From positions 1 to 34,153 of the forward strand of contig JADZBP010000248.1 of assembly GCA_020852055.1 (NCBI GenBank): 34,153 nt of DNA. Reading direction: 5' to 3'. The notes below the pieces were generated by a model. The model searched no databases. It was given only the letters and a program-made list of their open reading frames with translations, and was not told the DNA's origin. Position 1 is the stretch's first letter. Each line of letters begins with the position of its first letter. The translations under genes were made by a program, and so were the position numbers. This DNA comes from Candidatus Latescibacterota bacterium (lineage in GTDB: Bacteria; Latescibacterota; UBA2968; UBA8231). Shown piece by piece: positions 8,471 through 15,700 of this stretch.

Positions 8471-8491
8471 TAGCGGCGGGGAGATGACCCC
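8471..8491 (+). repeat. Dispersed 21-bp motif, copy 2
   Basis: It differs from 3759-3779 by one base (GATG in place of GATA). Here the flanks extend the stem to GCGGGG (8476-8481), loop AGATGA, CCCCGC (8488-8493), a perfect 6-bp hairpin. It is the first of several hairpins in this intergenic region. Confidence 0.5.
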
Positions 8492-8575
8492 GCAGGGCTT
8501 TCCCTGGGGAGAGGCCGGGCAGGGAAGTCCGCGTGGTTGGGGGCCGGGTAGCGGAGCGATGAGCGAGCGAGGGGA

Positions 8576-8601
8576 CGCAACACCATATAGATGGTGTTGC
8601 G
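8576..8601. repeat. Perfect 11-bp inverted repeat with 4-nt loop
   Basis: CGCAACACCAT (8576-8586), loop ATAG, ATGGTGTTGCG (8591-8601). It could be an RNA hairpin or, as DNA, a dyad-symmetric binding site for a dimeric regulator of the divergent genes. No U-tract follows, so it is not a standard terminator. Confidence 0.65.
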
Positions 8602-8636
8602 GGGGCCGGGCCTAAGGAAGCGTACCGTGAATATGG

Positions 8637-8665
8637 CGCCGCACACCATACGTTGGGGTGCGGCG
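8637..8665. repeat. Second hairpin resembling the one at 8576-8601
   Basis: CGCCGCAC (8637-8644) pairs with GTGCGGCG (8658-8665). After one mismatch, CC and GG can add two pairs. Like the hairpin 36 bp upstream, it carries CACCATA on its 5' side and is followed by GGGG. The two may be diverged units of one repeated element. Confidence 0.5.
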
Positions 8666-8740
8666 GGGCGCGCCTTGGGAAAGCCCGGAGTGGGTCGCTC
8701 CCCGACGCAGTGCAACCCTTCACTGGATATGTGACTACAC

Positions 8741-9853
8741 ATGAAGATCGCCGCTGTTGAACTGCACCAGGTCATCGTACCCATGAAGCCCGACACCGTA
8801 CACTCGGCCGGGGTCGAGGACCCGCTCTGCGCCCCGGACCCGATCAGCGGCCGCCGGCTCAACTTCTGGGAATTCCCCAAGTGGATCGTCGAACTCCAGG
8901 CCGACAACGGCCTGGTCGGGCTGGGCGAGCCCCGGCGCGGCGACCTGGAGGCGCCCCTGCGCCAGTACGCCGACCTGCTCGTGGGCCGCAGCCTGATCGA
9001 GCTGCCGGTGGGCAATCTGCCCCTGCCGCACGGCGACGACTACGAGTCCTACATCATCTACGAAGCCTACGAGATGGCCTGGCTCGACCTGCTGGGCCAG
9101 CACCTGGGCGTGCCGGTGCACCACCTGCTGGGTGGCAAACGCCTCGACCAGGTGCCCATCGACTACTGGATGGGCCGGGCCAGTGTGGAGGACACCTTCC
9201 GGCGGGCGCAGCGGGCGCGGGAGCTGGGTTTTTGCGGGGTGAAGATGAAGTGTGTGCTCGACGATCCCGTTGCCGCGCGGGTGGCGGCGGTGCGGGAGGC
9301 GGCCCCCGATTTTTCCATCGTGCTCGATCCCAACGAGCGCTTCGAGGACCTGGAGGGGGCCCGGCGTATCGGCCGCGAACTGGAACGCTTCGAGCGGGTC
9401 GTCTTCGAGAGCCCCATGCCGCAGGACCGCCTCGACTGGTACGTGCAACTGCGCCGCCAGATCCCCCAGCAGATCGCCCTGCACCTCACCTCCCTGACCC
9501 AACTCCTGCCCGCCCTGCGCCTGGAAGCCGCCGACTCCTATAACCTGCTGGGACCGCTGGTGGAGTTCAGCCAGTGGGCCCGCCTGGCCCAGACCGCCGG
9601 CTGCCCCACCTGGCGCGGCACCGGCATGGATCTGGGCATCCGCGACATGAGCAGCGTACACGCCGCCGCTGCCGCCGGCTGCACCCTGCCCAGCGACATC
9701 ATCGGCCATCTCTTCCGCGAAGACGACCTCATCGCCGAACCCATCCCCTTTTGCGAGGGCGCGCTGCTCGTCCCCGATGCCCCCGGCCTGGGGGTCAGCC
9801 TCGATCGCGAGGCCCTGGAGAAATACCGCATCAGCGGAACCAGTCGTAGTTGA
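8741..9853 (+). CDS. Enolase-superfamily (mandelate racemase/muconate lactonizing-like) enzyme
   Basis: A 370-residue protein of the MR/MLE group, which abstracts the alpha-proton of a carboxylate; many members are sugar-acid dehydratases. MKIAAVELHQV is the usual capping-domain start. The barrel shows K168-M-K170, D196-P-N198 and E223 (in FESPMP), plus the C-terminal PDAPGLGVSLD typical of the family. Metal ligands would be D196 and E223. The third strand reads LHLTS where an acidic ligand is usual, so the site may be non-canonical. No Shine-Dalgarno precedes the ATG. The 3' end overlaps the convergent oxidoreductase gene by 23 bp. A role as a sugar-acid dehydratase is inference from context. 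Confidence 0.85.
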   Translation: MKIAAVELHQVIVPMKPDTVHSAGVEDPLCAPDPISGRRLNFWEFPKWIVELQADNGLVGLGEPRRGDLEAPLRQYADLLVGRSLIELPVGNLPLPHGDDYESYIIYEAYEMAWLDLLGQHLGVPVHHLLGGKRLDQVPIDYWMGRASVEDTFRRAQRARELGFCGVKMKCVLDDPVAARVAAVREAAPDFSIVLDPNERFEDLEGARRIGRELERFERVVFESPMPQDRLDWYVQLRRQIPQQIALHLTSLTQLLPALRLEAADSYNLLGPLVEFSQWARLAQTAGCPTWRGTGMDLGIRDMSSVHAAAAAGCTLPSDIIGHLFREDDLIAEPIPFCEGALLVPDAPGLGVSLDREALEKYRISGTSRS

Positions 9854-10925
9854 GCCGCAGCGAGCGGTCCGCCAGCGGCAGGTCCACACGCATCCCGCCC
9901 CGGGCCGAGGACACCTTGAGGGCGATCTCCACCTCGAGGGCCGCGGCCACCCGCCGGCCCGAGTTCTTGGGCTCGTCGAGCCGGCCAGCCAGGCAATCCA
10001 TCACGTCGTTGAGGGAATAGACCCCGCCATAGGGCGGCACGAACTGGGGCTTGGGCCAGGGCATCTGCACCCGTCCCCTCTCCCCTTCACACTCCACCTC
10101 CTGCCACCATTTCCAGCCTGGATCGAAGTCGAAGGTTATCTCACCCCGGCTGCCACACAGGCGCACCCCCGGAGCGCCGTGGCGGAAGTGCACCACCAGG
10201 CCGCTGTGGGTGACCATCAGGCCCTGCCCGGTGAACTCGTCGCTGCCCGACTCGCGGCGCGGCCCGTCGCCCGTGCCCACCACCCAGGCGGGCGGGCTGT
10301 CGAGGAAGTAGGACCAGTTCTGGTGCTGCGCCCCCGGACCACTCGCCTCGATGGAGACCAACTCGCCGATGGCCCCGCTCTGCACCAGGGCCCTGGCCCG
10401 GCCAAAGGAAGGGTGGGTGGTGGAGATGGCCCCGCAACTGAGCGGCACCCCGGCTGAGGCGCACACCTTCACCATGCGGTCGGCCTCCTCCAGGGTGTGG
10501 GCCATGGGTTTCTCGGTGAAGATGCCCCTGGCGCCGCACTCCACCGCCAGACAGGTGAGATCCGCCCGGTGTTTGGTGTTGGTGGCGATGGCGACGATTT
10601 CGGGCCGCTCCTGGCGCAGCATCTGGGCGGCGTCCTCGTAGAGGGCCTGCACCCCGTAGCGCTCGGCAAAGGCCTGCAGGCGTTTGCGGTCCCGCTCGGC
10701 AGCCGCCACCAGCACCACCTCGGGCCGGTCCCACAGGGCCTCGGCATAGGAATCGGGCAGCCCCTCGTTGCCCGGATGGGTGTGGTGGTGGAACTTGCGG
10801 TGCAGATCGAGCGGGGGCGTGGGCCGGTCGATGTCGTCCACCTGCCACACCCCGGTGCGTTTAGCCAGGTCGTACAACATGCCCATCCATCCCAAACCGA
10901 TGACGGCGGCGCGGTACTGAGCCAT
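9831..10925 (-). CDS. Gfo/Idh/MocA family oxidoreductase
   Basis: A 364-residue NAD(P)-dependent oxidoreductase. The start is set at ATG 10925, preceded by AAGGAG and immediately followed by the nucleotide-binding strand. GLGWMG at residues 10-15 is the Rossmann glycine motif and EKP at 138-140 is the family signature (FTEKPMAHTLEEAD). The C-terminal half is the alpha/beta substrate domain. Members oxidise or reduce sugars, inositols and amino sugars. An insertion at ~30-60 containing HRKFHHHTHPG is unusually His-rich. It starts 28 nt after the stop of the upstream PhyH gene, so it is probably co-transcribed with it. Confidence 0.92.
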   Translation of the reverse strand: MAQYRAAVIGLGWMGMLYDLAKRTGVWQVDDIDRPTPPLDLHRKFHHHTHPGNEGLPDSYAEALWDRPEVVLVAAAERDRKRLQAFAERYGVQALYEDAAQMLRQERPEIVAIATNTKHRADLTCLAVECGARGIFTEKPMAHTLEEADRMVKVCASAGVPLSCGAISTTHPSFGRARALVQSGAIGELVSIEASGPGAQHQNWSYFLDSPPAWVVGTGDGPRRESGSDEFTGQGLMVTHSGLVVHFRHGAPGVRLCGSRGEITFDFDPGWKWWQEVECEGERGRVQMPWPKPQFVPPYGGVYSLNDVMDCLAGRLDEPKNSGRRVAAALEVEIALKVSSARGGMRVDLPLADRSLRLNYDWFR

Positions 10926-10953
10926 GAGCTTTCTCCTTGATTGTGCGGCGCGG

Positions 10954-12174
10954 CTACCAGGCGGCGACGAATTCCTCCATCCCGAAACCGGCAGGCATGG
11001 CATTGGGCTCGTACTCCGAGGGGGGTCCCTGGAAACCCGGCGCCGCCTGCGGGGCGGGCAGCCTGAGCCGGCGATCCAACTCGGCAAAACGGGCGCCCAG
11101 TTGCTCCGCCTCGGCGGCGGAGAAACGCCCGGCCCAGTCGTTGAAGACCTCGGTGCCGAACCACAGGGCCTTGATCTTTTTATCCCTCTCGGCAGCCGGC
11201 AGCCCCTGGGCTTGGATGGCTTGGTGTTCCCTGAGGCGGCCCGCCACCTTCGACAACATCACCAGGGTCACCATCCGCCCCTGGGCGCCGGGATGCAACT
11301 GCGCCAGAGCCTGGGCGAACCCCGCGGCGTCCTTGCGGATGGCGGCGCGGAAGAGGACCTCGAACTGCCGGTGCTCCTCCCGCCACAACTGCTCGAAGCG
11401 GGTAAAGGCCTGTTGCGCCGGGGCGGAGAGCTGGGGCACAAAATCCCCGTCCCAGTGCCGCCAGTGCACATAAGACAACGCCTCGCCGCCAAAAGCCCGG
11501 TACCCCAGATGCACGATGCGCCGGCGTTTGGCGCTGTAGTTGCTGCCCCAGTGGAGGATGGGGATGGTGTACGCCACCCCGTCGCCAGGGCCCAACTCCA
11601 CCTGCAGGCCGCCGGGCAGCGGCACCTTGGGATCGGCGGCTAACTGCCGCGCCTCCGCCTCGGTGTTGCGCCGCAGATGGCTGCCGGGCACCACCCACAA
11701 CACGCTGTCCTCCCACAGGGCGATGTTCCACTGCACATAGGCCGGCCCGAAGAGACGGATATATTCGGTCAGGCCATCGATGGGGGCCGGGTGCCCGGGC
11801 CCCACATCGCGGTGCCAGGCTGCCGGCCCGTGGTCGCGCACCGGGTTGCACATCAGGAACATGGCGGTGAGGGCTGCCTCCGGGGTGCCCATCAGCCGGC
11901 GGCTCACCCCCAGGGTGTGGTCGTGCAGGCAGAAGTCGGCCGCCGCCGCTGTCGGCGTGTCGATCACCTCGTTGAACAGGAGGCGGGGCTGGGCCGAGGT
12001 CTCCCAGACCCCTCCCGGCGGATCGTTGGGCCCGCGCCGCTGCGCCCAGACCTGCCGCTGCTTGTCGACCAGGGTCTCGAAGCAGTCCCGCAGGCCGGCC
12101 AGTTGTGCAGGCGGCACCACGTTGCGCAGGACCACATAGCCGTGCTGGCGAAAGAACTGCGGATCGACTTCCAT
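10954..12174 (-). CDS. Phytanoyl-CoA dioxygenase (PhyH) family protein 3, long form
   Basis: A 406-residue protein starting at ATG 12174 with GGAGGG upstream. The Fe(II) site is H121-R-D123 (in AAWHRDVGPGH) with distal H208 (in ILHWGSNYS); R217-R219 would bind 2-oxoglutarate. WVVPGSH at 160-166 matches the family. The ~150 residues beyond the oxygenase core form a helical C-terminal extension (~255-406) without a recognised domain, making it clearly longer than the other three PhyH proteins here. It lies between the AAC(3)-type acetyltransferase (29-nt gap) and the Gfo/Idh gene (28-nt gap), all on minus. Confidence 0.87.
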   Translation of the reverse strand: MEVDPQFFRQHGYVVLRNVVPPAQLAGLRDCFETLVDKQRQVWAQRRGPNDPPGGVWETSAQPRLLFNEVIDTPTAAAADFCLHDHTLGVSRRLMGTPEAALTAMFLMCNPVRDHGPAAWHRDVGPGHPAPIDGLTEYIRLFGPAYVQWNIALWEDSVLWVVPGSHLRRNTEAEARQLAADPKVPLPGGLQVELGPGDGVAYTIPILHWGSNYSAKRRRIVHLGYRAFGGEALSYVHWRHWDGDFVPQLSAPAQQAFTRFEQLWREEHRQFEVLFRAAIRKDAAGFAQALAQLHPGAQGRMVTLVMLSKVAGRLREHQAIQAQGLPAAERDKKIKALWFGTEVFNDWAGRFSAAEAEQLGARFAELDRRLRLPAPQAAPGFQGPPSEYEPNAMPAGFGMEEFVAAW

Positions 12175-12203
12175 TACACCCTCCGGGCAAAAGGGCGCCG
12201 GTC

Positions 12204-13016
12204 TCAAACCGGCCCCAGGTTCTCCTCCAGCCAGGCCACGGCAAAGCGGTGCAACGCCGCCGCGTCGAACACATAACTGAGCGCCGCACCCACCCGGCCC
12301 ATCCGACCCAGCCCCCGGGCCAGGGCCTCCTGCGGGATCAGCGCAAAGTACCCATCCCCCTCCCATTCCCCGATGAGGTTGTTGGTATCGTACTCCTCCA
12401 GCTCCACCCACACCTTCCGGCCCTCGCGCAGCACCGGGCAGCGGTAACGAACCACCCGTTTGCCCGGCACCCGGGCCACGTGTTCGGCGTAGTGCAACAG
12501 GGTCAGGCTGGTGAAGGGCGCGCCCAGGAGCAGCACCCGGCCCCCGGCCTCGCAGAGTTTGGCCAGGGGTGAACCCGGGCCGTGGCCGTAGCGCAGGGGG
12601 TGGTCGGCGGTGATCCAGGGAGCGAGCCGGCCCACGGCCGCCACCGAGCCGTCGGGATGGGCGCTGCGGCAGCTGCCCGGCCAGGTGCGCAGGTATTCGG
12701 TGAGGATGCTCCACTGCCGGTGGGCGCGCGAGCGGGCCGGGTCGAAGGCCGGCGCCTCGTCGAGGTAAGCGCGCTGCTTCTCGCTGCTCCACTGCCCCAG
12801 CTCGAAGGTCCCGTCCTCCCACGAGACCATCATCATCAGGGTGCCCTGCGGCCCCAGCACCTCCAGCAGCGCCGCGAGCACCTGGTCCGGCCCGCCCACC
12901 ACCCAGCCGATGGCCCGCACCGAGACGTGCAACATCACCATCTGGCCGGGCTCCAGGCCCAGGCCGCGCAACTCGCGCACCAGGCGGCTGCGGGTGACGA
13001 TCAGGGGTTCGCTCAA
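12204..13016 (-). CDS. AAC(3)-type acetyltransferase (antibiotic N-acetyltransferase family)
   Basis: A 270-residue acetyl-CoA-dependent N-acetyltransferase of the aminoglycoside 3-N-acetyltransferase family. The start is TTG 13016, supported by GGGAGG eight nt upstream. Family features include MLHVSVRAIGWVVGG (28-42), GPQGTLMM, RSAHPDGSVAAVG (117-129), GSPLAKLCEAGGRVLLLGA (148-166) and TLLHYAEH (172-179), with H175 and E178 in the usual catalytic block. Chromosomal members in environmental bacteria often acetylate amino sugars or natural products rather than clinical drugs. Its place between copper chaperones and PhyH/Gfo genes argues for a metabolic role. There are no mobile-element signs around it. 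Confidence 0.85.
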   Translation of the reverse strand: MSEPLIVTRSRLVRELRGLGLEPGQMVMLHVSVRAIGWVVGGPDQVLAALLEVLGPQGTLMMMVSWEDGTFELGQWSSEKQRAYLDEAPAFDPARSRAHRQWSILTEYLRTWPGSCRSAHPDGSVAAVGRLAPWITADHPLRYGHGPGSPLAKLCEAGGRVLLLGAPFTSLTLLHYAEHVARVPGKRVVRYRCPVLREGRKVWVELEEYDTNNLIGEWEGDGYFALIPQEALARGLGRMGRVGAALSYVFDAAALHRFAVAWLEENLGPV

Positions 13017-13060
13017 GGCTCAAACCTCCCGCATCCGGCCGCCAGGGCGCCGGGCTGGAC

Positions 13061-13642
13061 TCAGCGCAGCTTGCCGATCAGTTCGGCGATTTGTTCCGGG
13101 GTATGCTCGCGGGGGACCAGGTAGCGGAGGGCGCCCTGCTGGTCGATCAGGAAAACCCGGTCGGTGTGGTCCATCAGATACCCGCCTTCGGCGGTGTCCT
13201 GGCCGCGCCGGTAGGAAGCCCCGTAGCGGGTGGCCACCTTGCGGATTTCCTCGTCGGAACCGCTCAGGCCCACCGCCGGCAGCGCAAAGTTGGCCAGGTA
13301 CTCACCCAGGGCCTTGGGGGTGTCGCGGGCCGGGTCCACGGTGATGAAAACCACCAGCAGATCCGACGCCTCGCCCAACAACTTGAGGGTCTGGGTGAGC
13401 CGGATCAGCGTCGTCGGGCAGGCGTCCGGGCACGAGGTGTAGCCAAAGAAGAGCAGCACGATCTTGCCGCGCTGGTCCTCCAGGCGGAAGGGGGCGCCCC
13501 GCTGATCGGTGAGGGTGAAATCGCCGCCAAAGGGGAAGCGCTGTAACTCGGGCTTGTCGCCGGGCGGCGGCTGGGGCTGGCCACCGCAGCCGGCCAGGGC
13601 GAACAGGCCGACCAGGAGGAGGGCGATCCGCAACGTGGTCAT
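13061..13642 (-). CDS. Sco/SenC-type copper-binding lipoprotein
   Basis: A 193-residue thioredoxin-fold protein that delivers copper to, or keeps reduced, the CuA site of cytochrome oxidase. The N-terminal hydrophobic stretch ends in the lipobox LALAGC with C19 as lipidation site, so it is anchored on the outer face of the inner membrane. The copper ligands C71-x3-C75 (TSCPDACPT) and H159 (MDHTDRVFLID) are all present. Its ATG overlaps the stop of the PCu(A)C gene (ATGA, 13639-13642), giving a coupled chaperone pair. No cytochrome oxidase gene lies in the window. The next gene on minus begins 44 nt downstream. Confidence 0.93.
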   Translation of the reverse strand: MTTLRIALLLVGLFALAGCGGQPQPPPGDKPELQRFPFGGDFTLTDQRGAPFRLEDQRGKIVLLFFGYTSCPDACPTTLIRLTQTLKLLGEASDLLVVFITVDPARDTPKALGEYLANFALPAVGLSGSDEEIRKVATRYGASYRRGQDTAEGGYLMDHTDRVFLIDQQGALRYLVPREHTPEQIAELIGKLR

Positions 13643-14103
13643 GGTTTTTTCACCGGCATCGAGAGGGTGCGGTCGCCGGCTTTTTTGAAGTGGAGGGTCA
13701 ACTGGACCGTGTCGCCGTCCTTGAGCGGCCGGCGCAGGCCCAGGAACATCAGGTGCCCGCCCCCCGGCGCCAGGGCCAGGCTGCCGCGGGCAGGCAGGGT
13801 CCACCGTGCCACCTTGCGCATCTTCATCATATCCCCTTCGTGGAACATCTCGTGCATCTCCACCGCCGCCGCGTCGGGGCACTCGAGGCCCAGCAGCACC
13901 TCCTCGCTGCCGCCGCGATTCTCGAGCTTGAGGAACCCGGCGGCCATGGCCCGGCCGGGGATCGGTTCCTTGAGCCAGGGCTCGGAAACCACGATGGCCG
14001 CCGCCGGTTCTTGCCCGCAGCCGGCCGCCAGCCACATCAGCGCCAGCGCCCAGCATAGGACCAGGTACCGGCAACCCTTGCCTTCACTGCCATGTTTTGA
14101 CAT
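13639..14103 (-). CDS. pcuC: Periplasmic copper chaperone PCu(A)C, lipoprotein
   Basis: A 154-residue Cu(I) chaperone. The full family motif H-x10-M-x21-H-x-M is met exactly: H84, M95, H117, M119. A signal ending in the lipobox LAAGC puts lipidated C29 at the membrane; many PCu(A)C proteins are soluble, so the lipoprotein form is of note. The start at ATG 14103 has GGAG eight nt upstream. The longer open frame upstream to 14508 runs antisense to the ankyrin gene and is rejected. It is the first gene of the minus-strand run with Sco, consistent with CuA assembly. A 46-bp divergent gap separates it from the ankyrin gene. Confidence 0.93.
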   Translation of the reverse strand: MSKHGSEGKGCRYLVLCWALALMWLAAGCGQEPAAAIVVSEPWLKEPIPGRAMAAGFLKLENRGGSEEVLLGLECPDAAAVEMHEMFHEGDMMKMRKVARWTLPARGSLALAPGGGHLMFLGLRRPLKDGDTVQLTLHFKKAGDRTLSMPVKKP

Positions 14104-14149
14104 TTGTCCCGCTCCAGTGTACCCTAAGCCCAACCTTCCGCTCTGATCT

Positions 14150-14692
14150 ATGCCCATACTCGCTCTGCTCTCCCTGCTCGCGGCGCTGTGCTCTTCCTGC
14201 GGGCCCGATCCGCGCGCCGACCTGGAACAGGCCGCCCGCCAGGGCGACCTGGCCGGGGTGCGCGCCGCCATCGCCGCCGGCGCCCAGCCCACCATGCAGC
14301 TGGAGGACAACGGGCGCCAGGCCATCCATCTGGCCGCCTGGAAGGGCCATCTCGACATCGTCAAAGCCCTGGTCGAGGAATACTCGGCCAGCCTCGACGA
14401 ACGCGCCGTGATCAAACCCGGCCGCATCGGCCGCGTCGCCGTCCCTATCGACTCCACCACCCGCAAACCCCTGCCCGGCCCCGAGGGCACCCTGATGACC
14501 CCGCTCATGGAAACCGTGAGCGAGAGCCAGTTGGAGGTGGCCCGCTACCTGCTGGCCAAAGGCGCCGACGTACACGCCCAAGACCGCTACGGCAACTCCT
14601 CCCTGATGTTGACCACCTTCTCCCAGAATACCGCCATGGCCGACCTGCTGCTCTCCTACGGGGCCAGCGTTTCGGGCATCTGCGGTTTCTGA
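14150..14692 (+). CDS. Ankyrin-repeat protein, probably exported
   Basis: A 180-residue protein with a short hydrophobic N-terminus followed by Cys (LLAALCSSCGPD, C17). This suggests a lipoprotein, though the lipobox is not ideal. Ankyrin-type repeats are visible: residues ~21-50 (DLEQAARQGDLAGVRAAIAAGA), ~54-80 (GRQAIHLAAWKGHLDIVKALVEE), then ~115-145 (TPLMETVSESQLEVARYLLAKGADV) and ~146-175. Between repeats two and three is an insertion of ~35 residues. Such proteins mediate protein contacts; the partner is unknown. It is divergent from the copper chaperones. Confidence 0.82.
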   Translation: MPILALLSLLAALCSSCGPDPRADLEQAARQGDLAGVRAAIAAGAQPTMQLEDNGRQAIHLAAWKGHLDIVKALVEEYSASLDERAVIKPGRIGRVAVPIDSTTRKPLPGPEGTLMTPLMETVSESQLEVARYLLAKGADVHAQDRYGNSSLMLTTFSQNTAMADLLLSYGASVSGICGF

Positions 14693-14721
14693 TATAACCA
14701 CAGCGCTGCCGGTGCGCAAAT

Positions 14722-14746
14722 CCGGCGGCCCGGTTCAGGCCGCCGG
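14722..14746. terminator. GC-rich hairpin between convergent genes
   Basis: CCGGCGGCC (14722-14730) and GGCCGCCGG (14738-14746) form a perfect 9-bp stem around a 7-nt loop. It sits 30 bp after the ankyrin stop and spans the stop codon of the convergent ABC ATPase gene. There is no U-tract, so it is either a Rho-assisted 3' end or an mRNA-stabilising structure. Confidence 0.45.
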
Positions 14747-15700
14747 GGCCGCCACGGGGCAGGCGGCCCGATGGCCGGCGTCAACCACCACCAGGGGCGG
14801 ATCGAGTTGGCCACAGGCAGGCGCCGCCAGCGGGCAGCGGGGATGGAAGCGACAACCGGGCGGGATCTGGCCGGGGCCCGGGGTTTCGCCGGCCAGCAGG
14901 GCGCGGGGCCGGCGCTGGCGCGGCGTGGCCGGCGGCAGGGCCGCCAGCAGGGCGCGGGTATAGGGATGGCGCGGGGCGCCCAGCACCTGTGGCGTGGGGC
15001 CCTGCTCGACGATGCGGCCCAGGTACATCACCGCCACCTGGTCGGCCAGGCAGGCGGCTGCAGCCAGGTCGTGGGTGATGAAGAGCACCCCGATGTGGCG
15101 CTCGCGGCGCAGGTCTGCCAACAAACTCAGGATGCCGGCGCGGATGCTGGCGTCGAGCATGGAGACCGGCTCGTCGGCCACCAGCAGCACCGGCTCCAGC
15201 ACCAGGGCGCAGGCGATGGCCACCCGCTGCCGCTGCCCACCCGAAAGCTGGTGCGGCCGGCGAGGCACAAAATCCGCCGCCGGTGTCAGCCCCACCCTTT
15301 CCAGCGCCCGGCCCACCTGGGCGGCCAGGGCGTCCCGGTCGCCGGCGAGGCCGTGGATCTGCAGCGGTTCGGCGACCAGTTGCCCCACACTCATGGTGGG
15401 GTTGAGGCTCTCGTAGGGGTCCTGCAGCACCACCTGGATGCGCCGGCGCAGCACCTGGAGGCGATCGCGGCTGAAGAGGGCGATATCCTCCCCCTCGTAC
15501 AGCACCTGCCCCTCGCTGGGTTTCTCCAGGCCCGCCAGGGTCAGGGCCAGGGTGGACTTGCCGCAGCCGCTCTCCCCCACCAGGGCCAGCACCTGACCCA
15601 GTTCCAGGGCCAGGTTCACCCCGTCCACCGCGCGCAGCGGGGTGTGGTCGCGCCCCCGGTAAGTCTTATATAATTGGCGCGCCTCCAGCAGTGGCTTCAT
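14735..15700 (-). CDS. Oligopeptide/dipeptide-type ABC transporter ATPase (DppF/OppF-like)
   Basis: A 321-residue ATPase of the peptide/nickel importer class. Walker A is GESGCGKS at 42-49, the Q-loop is Q93, the signature is LSGGQ at 152-156, and Walker B is LLVADEP at 172-178. The C-terminal region [13 protein letters not shown] plus CRFHPRCPLAAPAC is the oligopeptide-transporter ATPase C-terminal domain with its Cys pattern. Its ATG overlaps the stop of the fused permease-ATPase gene (ATGA, 15697-15700). It pairs with the ATPase half of that fusion to form the ABC heterodimer. Confidence 0.93.
   Translation of the reverse strand: MKPLLEARQLYKTYRGRDHTPLRAVDGVNLALELGQVLALVGESGCGKSTLALTLAGLEKPSEGQVLYEGEDIALFSRDRLQVLRRRIQVVLQDPYESLNPTMSVGQLVAEPLQIHGLAGDRDALAAQVGRALERVGLTPAADFVPRRPHQLSGGQRQRVAIACALVLEPVLLVADEPVSMLDASIRAGILSLLADLRRERHIGVLFITHDLAAAACLADQVAVMYLGRIVEQGPTPQVLGAPRHPYTRALLAALPPATPRQRRPRALLAGETPGPGQIPPGCRFHPRCPLAAPACGQLDPPLVVVDAGHRAACPVAAPAA

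Larger units (their letters stand above)
8364..8740. other. 377-bp divergent intergenic region, rich in hairpins
   Basis: It separates the divergent beta-helix and enolase-superfamily genes. No convincing ORF is present. It holds the second copy of the 21-bp motif (8471-8491), an imperfect hairpin near 8496-8529 (core TTCCCTG 8500-8506 with CAGGGAA 8520-8526), a perfect 11-bp inverted repeat (8576-8601) and another hairpin (8637-8665). The last 50 bases before the ATG at 8741 have no Shine-Dalgarno sequence. Promoters for both genes must lie here, but I see no clear -35/-10 pair. Confidence 0.6.

Noticed and set aside
8364..8723. N-terminal extension of the beta-helix gene
   Set aside because: The extra 120 codons cross several hairpins and have no protein-like pattern. 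A Shine-Dalgarno directly precedes ATG 8363.
10926..11087. N-terminal extension of the Gfo/Idh gene
   Set aside because: It overlaps the upstream PhyH gene, is Arg/Pro/Ser-rich, and the Rossmann fold starts right after ATG 10925.
12204..13016. Acquired antibiotic-resistance gene
   Set aside because: No transposase, integron or attachment site, no shift in composition, and tight spacing to chromosomal-type neighbours.
13643..14074. N-terminal extension of the Sco gene
   Set aside because: It would overlap the PCu(A)C gene in another frame. The lipoprotein signal begins at ATG 13642.
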